Origin: Nymphaea colorata
Lineage: Eukaryota > Streptophyta > Magnoliopsida > Nymphaeales > Nymphaeaceae
Direction: 5' to 3'
NCBI RefSeq assembly: GCF_008831285.2
Contig: NC_045140.1
Span: forward strand, 10,288,505 to 10,352,504
Length of the DNA: 64,000 nucleotides
The notes beneath the pieces are model-generated. The model was not told the origin of the DNA and did not search any database. It saw only the letters and a program-made list of their open reading frames with translations. Numbering within the stretch: position 1 is the first letter of the stretch; every line of letters starts with the position of its first letter. The translations under genes and the position numbers were made by a program. This document shows, piece after piece, positions 44,951 to 55,298 of this stretch.

Positions 44951-47716
44951 ATGGTTGAAACTAGATCGCAAGCTAAGCAGACTCCTCAAAACGAGGCTTC
45001 ATCCTCTGAATTCTGTCCAGAAACACTTGGCCTCCCAGCAATCGAGCCAGAAGCTTACTATATGTTCCGTTTGTTCATGGAGCGATTTATGAAGGAGCAA
45101 GAAGAGCAAAAGGCTTTGATGGTTACTCCAGAGACGAATAATGAAAAGACTGCCAAGCAGAAAAGAAAGAAGAAAAACAAGTCTTTTGTTGAAAATCAGG
45201 ATGAAGACCATTTGAGTTCAGATTCGACAACTAGTAAGGAAGAAAAACCCGAACTGTCTTCTCTCAAAAAGAAACAGACAACAAAGAAAAATAAAAAGGG
45301 AAAAGATGTTATGATAGAAAACAGCTCACCCAGTCCTATCACCACTGAAAGTTCGGAAGAGAAGCCCAAAAGGAAGAGAAAACCTACCAAGAAAGTAAAA
45401 AAGACAAAGAAATACATCACTAGCAGCAGCTCAGACAGTGAGAGTTCTGAAGAAAAAGTAAAGGAGATCAAGGGCAAAAAGAAAAAGACCAGGCCAGAAT
45501 TGGTCGAATCAAGTGATGATGAAAGTCCGACTAAGCGCAGATTCTACGAAATGGAGAAAAGAATGAACAATCTTGAGCTTAGGGGGAAGGGGAAACGTTC
45601 ATACTCATGTGAGGACTACTACCTTGGCATTGAAGGAGACGAAGACGTGAAAGGCTTGCCCAGAGAATTCATCAGATATGATGGAACCACCTGTCCACAC
45701 GTTCATCTTTCAACCTTTTTCAATGATTGCTACAAAATTCTGACAAATAACAGAGCTTTGTTCCGATATTTTCCAAGAAGTCTTGAAGGCATTGCCGCAC
45801 AATGGTATAAAGAAAATATCAATCCAATCGAGCTGAAGGAGTTTGACAAGTTGATTAACATGTTTGTTGAAAGATTTGAACAAAATGCTCCCATGGCTCC
45901 AACCCTCAGTACCATTTGCAGTCTTCGTCAGAAACAGGGAGAAAAGGCTCGAGAATTCATCCAAAAATGGAGAATGCAATGCAATAAGATGAAGGAGCCC
46001 ATTTCTGAGACACAAGCCTTGTCACTCATTAGGAAAAATCTTGCCCAACCCTTGAAAAGTCTCATCCGCAATGCCCCGATCAAAACCTTTGCTGAGTTAA
46101 TTGAACAAGCAAACTCGATAGAAGAAGGGATTGAGGAAGGAGATTTTGATGGAATTATTGCTCCTAAGTACAAAGAAGATGGAAAGAAAGGAGGAAGGAC
46201 ACAACTGCCTGCACAATTCATAGTCAATGCTGGCATTAGAAAGGACCATGATAATAACTACAAGCATGACAAGAGAGTCAGTTTCAAGAAGAACACACAG
46301 TTTCTCAAAGGCGACGATGAAAGGAAGAACAAACACCCAGATTGGAGCTACGACCGAAAATTCACTCCTCTGAGCCAGTCTCGGGAGAAGATCCTGGAAT
46401 ACCTTCTCGCCAAAGGAACTATCGTCTTGCCAAAAGTGTCAGAGCCTCCGAAAATGATGGGAGGAAATAAAGAAAAACTGTGCAAGTTTCATCGTACCCC
46501 TGGTCATGACACTGAGGATTGTTTTGTTCTCAAAAATATTATTCAAGACTTCATCAACAAAGATCTCAAGATTTGTGATGATAGTACCCCTGAGATACTA
46601 AGGAATCCATTCCCTGACCACGGAAAGACGGTAGTAGCCATGATCACTACAGTCACTCCACTTCCGTACCATCCACAAGAGCACATTCGACCTTATATTG
46701 GGAGCAGCTCACACAAAATCATGGTGGTAGACCAAGGTAAGGAACCTCTAGATTTCATTGCTATGATGAAAGGCAGGATAGAAAGTTTGCCCAAGAAACT
46801 TCCTATGATTCCAAAGACTTTTATCTTACAAGGCGACGAATCATCAAATGACTCCTCAGATGAAGATCCATGCTATTTGGACGTTCTACCCTTGGAAGAG
46901 CGTATGGATGAGGGAGACTCGATTCAAGCTTCTAAAAATCAGTCAATTACCTTCTCAGAAAAAAACCTCTCAAAATGGGGATATTTCCATGAAGATACTC
47001 TTTACATCATTGTTCAGGTCAATGGGATGACGGTGCCACATGTTTTGATTGATGGAGGAAGTGGTTTGAATATTTGTCCTGATCTCACGGCTAAAACATT
47101 GGGGTTTCATGAAAACGAATATCGTTCTGATAATACCAAGATCTACGGATACGATGGCCGAGGCATGAACAGCAAAGGTACCCTCGACATGAATGTGATT
47201 ATTGAAAATACTAGTCATTGCATTGTATTTCATGTGGTAGACGTACCACCATCATACAACCTGCTTTTGGGACGACCTTGGATCCATCAAGTACGAGCGA
47301 TCCCATCCACTCTTCATCAATGCCTAAAATGGAATTTTGGTCCATTAGTTATCACTGTCCGTGCTGAGGATCCGGTCAAGAGGTTGATGCAACCTATGCT
47401 CCCTAGGCCAATTGATCCGGTAGATGTACCGAGCATAAGAACAACAAAGGACAGACCTTTGGAAAAATGGATGCAGAACATGGAGATAGAGGAACCATCC
47501 GGGAATTCTTATGCTATTTCAAGCAATCGTGCAAGTTACCAAGAACACCTATTGTATGTTCATTTCATGAAAAACCCCAAGGGTTTTCAGTTGCTTCTGA
47601 AAGGTGGCTACCGTCCATTCACTGGTCTTGAAAAAAATGAAGATGGCATCTTGCAACCAATTAGCATATCTTTTCAGATGAACATGAGAGGACTGGGATA
47701 TCATGAAGGAATTTGA
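44951..47716 (+). CDS. Ty3/gypsy gag-protease polyprotein
   Basis: 921 residues from ATG 44951 (MVETRSQ, a common plant gypsy gag start). Residues about 60-220 are a Lys/Glu/Ser-rich disordered region. The capsid-like gag domain lies at about 235-400 ('GIAAQWYKENINPIELKEF', 'SLRQKQGEKAREFIQKW'). A CxxH-x4-H-x4-C cluster at about 511-524 ('CKFHRTPGHDTEDC') is the Tat-clade version of the zinc knuckle. The aspartic protease site at about 699-705 reads 'LIDGGSG' (DGGS in place of DTGA/DSGA), as in related Ogre/Tat proteins. It ends at TGA 47714. The pol frame starts about 200 bases downstream in the same phase. Confidence 0.9.
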   Translation: MVETRSQAKQTPQNEASSSEFCPETLGLPAIEPEAYYMFRLFMERFMKEQEEQKALMVTPETNNEKTAKQKRKKKNKSFVENQDEDHLSSDSTTSKEEKPELSSLKKKQTTKKNKKGKDVMIENSSPSPITTESSEEKPKRKRKPTKKVKKTKKYITSSSSDSESSEEKVKEIKGKKKKTRPELVESSDDESPTKRRFYEMEKRMNNLELRGKGKRSYSCEDYYLGIEGDEDVKGLPREFIRYDGTTCPHVHLSTFFNDCYKILTNNRALFRYFPRSLEGIAAQWYKENINPIELKEFDKLINMFVERFEQNAPMAPTLSTICSLRQKQGEKAREFIQKWRMQCNKMKEPISETQALSLIRKNLAQPLKSLIRNAPIKTFAELIEQANSIEEGIEEGDFDGIIAPKYKEDGKKGGRTQLPAQFIVNAGIRKDHDNNYKHDKRVSFKKNTQFLKGDDERKNKHPDWSYDRKFTPLSQSREKILEYLLAKGTIVLPKVSEPPKMMGGNKEKLCKFHRTPGHDTEDCFVLKNIIQDFINKDLKICDDSTPEILRNPFPDHGKTVVAMITTVTPLPYHPQEHIRPYIGSSSHKIMVVDQGKEPLDFIAMMKGRIESLPKKLPMIPKTFILQGDESSNDSSDEDPCYLDVLPLEERMDEGDSIQASKNQSITFSEKNLSKWGYFHEDTLYIIVQVNGMTVPHVLIDGGSGLNICPDLTAKTLGFHENEYRSDNTKIYGYDGRGMNSKGTLDMNVIIENTSHCIVFHVVDVPPSYNLLLGRPWIHQVRAIPSTLHQCLKWNFGPLVITVRAEDPVKRLMQPMLPRPIDPVDVPSIRTTKDRPLEKWMQNMEIEEPSGNSYAISSNRASYQEHLLYVHFMKNPKGFQLLLKGGYRPFTGLEKNEDGILQPISISFQMNMRGLGYHEGI

Positions 47717-47913
47717 AGAAGATCTTGGGGGCTGATAGTATTCACTTTTGTTTCAAAATCCTCCCATGAATTTTGTAATTTTGAACATCTTTTTGTCTCG
47801 TCTCATGAGAGAACCCATTCTATGAACTAAGAACTTTTTTATATATATATGCAAATGCAAGTAATTTTTTTGTTGTCAATTTCGTCCAACTCTTTCCTTT
47901 ATCCTCTTTACAG
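47717..47913 (+). other. possible Ogre-type intron between protease and reverse transcriptase
   Basis: AT-rich spacer with stops in the pol frame. It ends in a pyrimidine-rich run and 'ctctttacag' at 47904-47913, immediately before ATG 47915 of the pol frame. Ogre elements are known to splice an intron between protease and RT. A donor giving frame continuity was not found by eye, so translation by reinitiation or a lost donor remains possible. Confidence 0.45.
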
Positions 47914-47914
47914 G

Positions 47915-49861
47915 ATGTCAGAACTCAATATGTCTCAGTTTATTCTTTTTCCACGAAAGTCCCCCCAGAAAGCATTTATCGAACAAGCAGTCGGTGAAAT
48001 GGAACCTATGGCAATACCTGAGTCAGAATTACCAGAATTCACTCAGATTCAGAAACAAGAGCATCCCTCATCTTTGGTGAATGATCCAATTGAAGAAATT
48101 AATATTGGAACCAGTGAAGATCCTAAAATTCTTCAAATTGGCACCAGTTTGTCTGCGAATGAGAAGAAAAGATTGGTGGACTTTCTTAAAAGTAACCAAG
48201 AAGCTTTTGCTTGGACTTATGAAGATATGCCAGGCTTAGACCCCCAATTGGTTGAACATCGTTTGCCCTTAAATCCTAATTGCAAGCCGATTAAGCAAAA
48301 ATTGCGCAAGCTTGACCCTCGACTAGAAGGCCCTGTAAAAGAAGGACTAGAGGACTTGCTAAAGGCAAAATTCATTCGTGCCATCGATTACCCCGAATGG
48401 TTGGCGAACATCGTGGTGGTCCCCAAAAAAAATGGCAAAGTTAGGTTGTGCATCGACTTTCGAGACTTGAACAAAGCCACACCGAAGGATGATTATCCTC
48501 TTCCAAACATTGATCTATTGGTAGACAGTACTGCAGGCCATGCAATGTTTTCTTTCATGGATGGATATTCGGGATATAATCAAATCAAATTAGCAGTCAA
48601 AGATCAACCTAAGACCGTTTTTACTACACCATGGGGTACTTTTTGTTACACGGTAATGCCATTTGGGTTGAAGAATGCTGGAGCAACCTATCAAAGAGCC
48701 ATGGCCGCCATCTTCCATGACCAGATGCATAAAATCATGGATGCATATATCGATGACATATTGATCAAATCCAAGACAAGAGAAGATCACATTGAAACTC
48801 TTGCCCAAGTATTCGAGAGGCTTTTACAGTACAAGCTTCGCCTGAATCCTCAAAAATGTGTGTTTGGGGTTGAGTCAGGCAAACTGTTGGGTTTCATGGT
48901 CAGTAAGAAGGGAATTGAAATGGATCTTACAAAAGCCAAGGCAATAATCGATATGCCACCACCTACCAATATCAAGGAGTTGCGAAGCTTGAAAGGACGA
49001 ATCCAATCCATCAGACGATTCATTTCCAATCTGGCCATGAGATGCGAGCCATTCAACCAGCTACTGAGGAAAGGTGTCAAGTTTGAATGGGGTTTTGAAT
49101 GCCAACAGTCATTCGAAAGGATCAAGAAATACCTTCTAAATCCACCAATTCTAAAACCACCAACGTTGGGAAGACCACTGCTGCTTTACATCACAGTGAA
49201 TGAGTCAGCATGTGGCAGCTTTTTGGCACAATATGAGGAAGGAAGTCGCATCGAATATGCAATCTATTACATTAGCAAGACTTTTGTTCAGTACGAAAAG
49301 AAGTACTCTCCAATAGAGAAAACTTGTCTGGCATTGGTTTGGATGTGTCAGAAGTTGAGACATTACTTATTGGCTTGTGAGGTCAAGATACTCTCCAAAC
49401 TAAATCCTCTCAAGTACATCTTGGAACAACCATTCCTTAATGGGCGTATCGCAAAATGGCAAGTTCTGTTGATGCAATATGATCTTGAATATGTGTCTCA
49501 AAAGTCAATCAAAGGACAAACAATTGCGGATCAGTTAGCAGACTTCCCTCAGTACGAAGAAATCAGAACAAATGATGAGTTTCCAGATGAACATGTACTA
49601 AGATTGAAAACGGTTTCGACATGGAAGATGTACTTTGACGGGTCCAGAAATGTGATGGGAGCAGGCATAGGCATCTTACTCATCACTCCAGAATGCGAAA
49701 TGATCTCGTACTCTTTGAAACTTGATTTTCCATGTACCCATAACATGGCTGAATATGAAGCCCTCATACAAGGACTTCGTTCTTTATTGAGTTTTCAAGT
49801 GAAAAGAGTGCATGCCTTCGGCGACTCTCAGCTTATTATAAACCAAGTGAATGGAGAATGA
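47915..49861 (+). pseudogene. Ty3/gypsy pol: reverse transcriptase, RNase H and archaeal-type RNase H (premature stop)
   Basis: Frame from ATG 47915 (MSELNMSQ) to a TGA at 49859. RT includes 'NGKVRLCIDFRDLN', 'MPFGLKNAGATYQRAM' and the catalytic 'YIDD' at about residues 278-281. The Ty3 RNase H follows ('ISKTFVQYEKKYSPIEK'). A second, archaeal-type RNase H starts near residue 570 ('MYFDGSRNVMGAGIG', 'NMAEYEALIQGL', 'FGDSQLIINQV'), a hallmark of the Tat clade. The TGA interrupts this second RNase H; the same frame continues afterwards with related sequence to about 50100. The truncated product would lack integrase. Confidence 0.9.
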
Positions 49862-51357
49862 CAAGTCAAAGATGAAAAGTTGGTGCCATATCAAGAAATT
49901 GCTACCTCCTTAATCTGTCAATTTGAAGAAGTACAATTGGCTCACGTAAAGAGAGAAGGTAACCCTATTGCGGATGGCCTCGTGAGCTTAGGATCAACCA
50001 TCACTTTTCGAACCAATGAAGCAATCCGCTCTTTTGAGATTGGAAGATTAGAACACCCTGCTTTTGAAACGATGGCGCATGTTCATCATATCCAAGGGGG
50101 GATACGCCTTGGTACCATGACATCAAAAGGTATATTGAAAGTGGAGAATTCCCGACTGAAATGTCTAAAAATGAACAAAAAGCAATACAACGTATGTCAG
50201 CAAGGTACTTTATCCTAGCAGGGGTATTATACAGACGTGGATTTAGCACTGAATACTCTCGGTGCCTTGATGAAGATGAGGCAAAGAAAGTAATCGAAGA
50301 ATCACATCGAGGAGATTGTGGAGGCCATGTTGGTTACCAAACCCTCACCAAACAAATAATTCGAGCAGGGTATTATTGGCCTACCATGCAAAAAGATTGT
50401 CACCAATTTGTCAAAAGATGCAAAGAATGTCAACTGCATGCTCCAGTAATTCATGCCCCAGCATCTCACTTGCATTCTGTGACATCTCCTTGGCCGTTTT
50501 CAATGTGGGCCTTTGACGTAGTCGGACCGATATCCCCTGCAGCTTCTAACGGCCATAAGTATTTTCTTGCTGCAACAGATTATTTTACCAAGTGGGTAGA
50601 AGTCGTCACACTTAGAACAGTGGAAGAACGTCATGTAGTGTCCTTCATTCACAAAAATCTTCTTTGCAGATTTGGAGTCCCTCATGATATAGTATCAGAC
50701 AATGGAACTCATTTCAAGAATGAAAAGATGAGGCAGTTGTGCAGCAAATACCACATCACGCACCATTTTTCAGCTCCTTATTACCCCCAAGGCAATGGAC
50801 AAGCAGAGGCTACCAACAAGATCCTGATCCGCATCTTGAAACGGACAGTAGAAACAGGAAGAGATTGGCATGAAAAGATGCACAACGCTCTATGGGCATA
50901 TCGCACCACTATGAGAACTCCAACAAATGCCACTCCAGCAAAGCTAGTCTATGGAACAGAAGTGGTTCTACCATTACATGTGTTGAAACCTGCTTTGAAG
51001 TTCGCTTCTCTCATAGAGCTCCCTCTTACTCAATATCAACAAAAAAGGCTAATGCAACTCGATTTGCTAGATGAAAAGAGGCTAAAAGCGGCTGAACATG
51101 CTGAAGCTTATCGCCAGAGGGTAGCCAGACAATTTGCCAAGTCAGTTATCGAGAGACAGTTCAAAGTGAATGATTCGGTCCTACGATCTGCAGTGTACCT
51201 GAGAGGACGACCACGAGGCAAGTGGGCACCAAATTGGGAAGGCCCATATGTCATTAAGGAAGTTTTGCCCCACAATTCATACCGACTAATTGATGCTGAT
51301 GGGGTGGAATTTGCCGATCCTGTTAATGCCCTTCACCTCAAGAAATTTTATGCCTAG
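49862..51357 (+). pseudogene. pol remainder: end of second RNase H and integrase (frameshifted)
   Basis: 49862-50095 continues the second RNase H in the pol frame ('HVKREGNPIADGLVSLGS'). Near 50095-50103, at a run of six G, the coding frame changes to the one that runs openly to the stop at 51357. The integrase has a zinc-binding HHCC region (around 'GDCGGHVGYQTLTKQI' and 'RCKECQ') and a DDE core with 'WAFDVVGPI', 'SDNGTHF' and 'GQAEATNKI', then a C-terminal 'GPYVIKEVLPHNSYRL' domain. No chromodomain is present. With the upstream stop, this part could not be made as one polyprotein. Confidence 0.9.
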
Positions 51358-51483
51358 TTCTCTTGTATTCATTTTCCAATCAATGTCAAACATTTGTCTT
51401 TCCACATCGACTATTCAATCTAGATTCTTCCCAGTTGTAAAACATGACGATTACACTGGGGCATTTTTATTTTTATCGCTCAG

Positions 51484-51790
51484 GGCTTGAGAGCAACCCG
51501 TGCAGGTAAAGGGTTAAACCCGCAATATGAGGGCAACCCATGCAGGCAAGGGGTTAAACCTGCAATGCTAGCCAAAGCAACCCATGCAGGCAAAGGGGTT
51601 AAACCTGTGCTACAAGCCAAAGCAACCCACACAGTTAAAGGGTTCAACTTGTGATGCAAGTCAAGGCAACCCATTCAGGGGGGTTAATCCTGAATTTGAA
51701 ATCGGCAAACCCATGCAGGTAAGGGGTTAAACCTACAATTTAAGCTCAAACAACCCATTCAAGTAAGGGGTAAAGCCTGAAACATCTCTA
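51484..51790 (+). repeat. tandem repeat array in the 3' UTR of the Tat/Ogre-like element
   Basis: About seven units of 40-46 bases, each beginning 'gcaacccatgcaggcaa' and continuing 'ggggttaaacctgc'. Units differ by 5-25%. Every unit contains the inverted pair GCAGG/CCTGC around a GGTT-AACC core, so each could form a small hairpin. The array lies between the integrase stop and the polypurine tract, where Tat/Ogre elements are known to carry hypervariable tandem repeats. Confidence 0.9.
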
Positions 51791-51863
51791 TGAAAATATC
51801 TTGCTTGAAAAATTTGTGGCGTTTATCTTTGTCACTAAGCACGGCTAACACCGGCTTATTAAC

Positions 51864-51876
51864 AAAGAGGGGCATA
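51864..51876 (+). promoter_or_regulatory. polypurine tract of the Tat/Ogre-like element
   Basis: 'aaagaggggcata' directly before the 3' LTR start (TGTAATC) at 51877. Standard plus-strand priming site. Confidence 0.8.
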
Positions 51877-54800
51877 TGTAATCACCCCAAATTTTTCTAA
51901 AGGACTATGATGTTTTATCCAAGTGCGAAATTCAAATTTAGGCACAAGATTTCCAAAATACTACTCTCAGATCCAAATTAAATCCAAAATAGAACTCTCA
52001 GATCCAAATTAAATCCAAAATACTACTTTTAGATCCAAAACCCAAGTTCAGATCCAAATCAATCATTTAAGACCGATTTGCCCCTCTTTTTTACCATAAA
52101 ACCTCCTTTAGAGGGTGATTTTAGTCTTTTTCAAACAAGACCGATTTGCCCCTCCTTTTGACTAAAAAACCTTCTTTTAGATGGTGATTTTAGTCTTTTT
52201 CAAACAAGACCGTTTTGCCCCTCCTTTTGACCAAAAAACCTTCTTTTAGAGGGCAATTTTAGTCTTTTTTTTAAACAAGACCGATTTGCCCCTCCTTTTT
52301 ACCAAAAAACCTCCTTTTAGAGGGTGATTTTAGTCTTTTTGGTAAACAAGACCAATTTACCCCCCTTTTGACCAAAAAACATCCTTTTAGAGGGTAGTTT
52401 TAGTCTTTTTGGGTGGACAAGACTCATTTGCCCTTCCTTTTGGCCAAAAAAATCTCTTTTTGGAGGGTGATTTTAGTCTTTTTATGTCAAAAAAATTCAA
52501 TTTTTGGGTTTTGGCTCCAAAATCCTCTATAAATACCCCCCCATATCCCCTCTCTTGGGCAAGATTGGTCCTTGGGAGAAACTCTAGTGTATTCTCACTT
52601 GAAGACTTAGAGTTTCTCTTGAGCTCTCTCTCTCTCTCCCTCTTCCTCTTTTCATTTCCTTCTCCAACTTAAAGCAAGCACTTTTGGAGCTTCATTCAAA
52701 ATGGGATCTTCAAGTGAAGGTGTTCATCTTCCTTAAGTTATTTCCCATTAGAGGTATGTAATCTTCATCTCTCTCATTTCTCTCTTCTTTCTTTTCATTA
52801 ATGTTCTTATTATTATATTATTTCTTTCTCTTAAACATAGTGTTGTTGTTGTTTTCATTTTCTCTTCTCATCTTCATCTCCCCATGGCCAAAGGAGATAG
52901 CACTCGACCTCTTTTTAGAGACAAGAGGCTATGCTCAAATGCACCGGGAGCATGAAAAGATGAGATGATATCTTATTTTATGATTAAATCGTGTTCTTTC
53001 AAGTATTCTTGTTGTTCTTGTTCTTTCTCTATATTAATATCTTATTGCTCTTTCTTCTCTTCAATAATATATTCTTGTTGTTGTTATTCTTTTCCTTAAT
53101 GAATATATTTTTGTTGTTATTGTTATTTCATTTCTTCAATAGTCTTGTCCTTGTTATTTTCTTTTTTTTTTTTTCTTTCTTCTTCATCTTCCCATGACCA
53201 AAGGAGATAGCCCTCAATCTCTTTTTAGAGACAAGAGGCTATGCTCAAGTGCATTGGGAGTGTGAAAAGATGAGAAGATCTTTCGTTTCATGATTGAATC
53301 ATGTTTTCTCTTTTATTAAATATAACATTGTATCTCTTTCTATATTTTCTTCTCATCTTCATCTCCCCACGGCTAAAAAAGGTAGCTCTCAATCTCTTTT
53401 TAGAGACAAGAGGCTATACTCAAAGTGCACCGGGAGCATGGAAAGATGAGATGATCTTTCATTTTAATCATGTTCTTTCTTTTCATGAATACATTCTTAT
53501 TGTTTTTTTTTGTTTCCTCTTATTTTCCTCTCTTCCTCATTTCTCCATGGCCAAAAGAGATAGCTCTCAATCTCTATTTTAGAGTCAAGAGGCTATACTC
53601 AAGTGCACCGGGAACATGAGAAGATGAAGTGGTATATCAATTCATAGTTACATCATGTCTTCCCTCCTAATTGAACTTTGCTTTTTCATCATTCTTTTTC
53701 TTTCTTTCTTTCCTTGAATGTTATCTATAAATTATGCACGCATGATTGCTTGGTTCTTTACTTACATGTGAATGTATGGGGGGAATGAGAGTGTGGTTTG
53801 TGGACTCTTTATTTTCATATTAATTTTTGAGGTTGGGACTTGTCCAACCCGGAATAAACCCTCACGAAAATGTACATGTTAATATGCATTTTCATGGCAT
53901 TTTGCGCTAGATTCTTTCTTAATCATCACATTAGGAACCCTAACGAGTGCTTCGTTATGTTGCTTGTTTTCTTTCATACCCAACGGTGGAAGAAATATAT
54001 CCCTTAAAACAAACTAAATAATAACATTCTATACTTATATAAATCATATTTTCCAAAACATTTTCAAAAAGAACCTTCTAATATGGCCTTAGGGACTTAG
54101 CTTAGACTCTTGCATGAGTCCAAGCTCCCCTCCGGCCCACATTAAATTTGAAGTTGGTAATTTTAAGTTGTTCCTTGATTTTTTTTAATCTTGTGAAGGT
54201 ATGGATGTATACACATGTTATATACATTTATGCCAACATGATGACCCCCATCTTTCTCTCTTTATGCTTTCACTTTCTATTTTATAAATTTTCATATGTG
54301 CATGAATACGTATGTACATGTGTTCCATCTCCTCTCTTTCAAATATTTATTCCTCTTTTCAAGACAAATATCTTCTCTTATAACATTTCTCATACCCATA
54401 TATGCGTATGATATTTTTCTTTTCCTCTAAAATCTCTCTTTCTCTTCGAATCAATACATCTTTTTCTCTTTATATGTGATGATATGTACACAAGTATGCA
54501 TGTCTTTCTCTATATCTCTCTCTTTCCTTTCATAAGAGTGTTTTATCTCTTGTATTCTTCTTAACATTCTCATCTCATGAACTTTCTGTTTACCAACTTC
54601 AATAAGACCACAAATCAAGTAATGACCCAATATTGGAATCATGCTTGATGGTCTACAATCTCTATCCATTTTCAAAAACTTTTCCTCCTTATATATAATA
54701 ATTATAACAACGAAATCTTAGATGTATGTTGTGGTAGGAATGATATTAGATGAATGTTGTGGTAGGAATGTTTTACTTTTTTTCAATCATATAGTGTAAA

Positions 54801-55297
54801 TGCATTCATGCATTCTCACCCACTTTATTTCACTTATGATCACAAGCACCTCTTTAAAAGAACTTAAGCAAGAAGGGATGGAGCTCTAGCTAGGTGGTAA
54901 CCGAATTAGAGCAAAATCTCAAACCTACTTAAAGTCTTAAGAGAACACTAAAGTGATTTCAAAATGTTTTCACAAGTTTTTCAAATGATATTTACTAGTT
55001 TCACTTTTTCCTCAAAACATTTCACTTTTTCAAGCAATTCTTCAAGAACCTTTTCAAAAGTTTGAAACTTCAAACTTTCAATATTTTCTACACCGCATAT
55101 AGAATCAAAAAAATGTTTAAGTTAAAACGAAATGCATCAATGATAAACATAGTCCTTGGGTTGATTACCCCCAGTAAAGGCGCTGGGAATGGTCGATCCT
55201 CGTACCGACGGGCGAGTCCCTTTCTTTCCTCTTTCAAAACAAAAACCTTATTTTTCTGGAGCACTCCAAAACCAATGAAAATTTTGGGATGCAAACA
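51877..55297 (+). repeat. 3' LTR of the Tat/Ogre-like element
   Basis: 3421 bases, closely matching 39352-42739. It has six rather than five copies of the 69-bp U3 repeat (52071-52482) and lacks the 31-bp duplication of the 5' LTR. TATA box at 52528-52535. These two indels account for most of the length difference. Confidence 0.95.
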
Positions 55298-55298
55298 G

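Larger units (their letters stand above)
39352..55297 (+). mobile_element. nearly complete Tat/Ogre-like Ty3/gypsy retrotransposon, 15.9 kb
   Basis: LTR pair 39352-42739 and 51877-55297 (3388 and 3421 bases), both starting TGTAATCACCCC and ending GATGCAAACA. Internal order: primer site, long leader, ORF1 with a plant mobile domain, gag-protease, RT-RNase H-archaeal-type RNase H, integrase, tandem-repeat 3' UTR, polypurine tract. Very large LTRs, an ORF ahead of gag, a second RNase H before integrase and no chromodomain match the Tat/Ogre clade. The LTRs differ by few substitutions, so insertion is recent. Pol has one premature stop (49859) and one frameshift (about 50095-50103). Flanks carry 'ttatat(ata)' on both sides (39343-39351 and 55299-55307), so the 5-bp duplication cannot be placed exactly in this AT run. 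Confidence 0.93.

Noticed and set aside
51484-51790. Regularly repeated units resembling a CRISPR array
   Set aside because: The units are adjacent and degenerate with no unique spacers, lie in a retrotransposon 3' UTR, and the genome is a plant.
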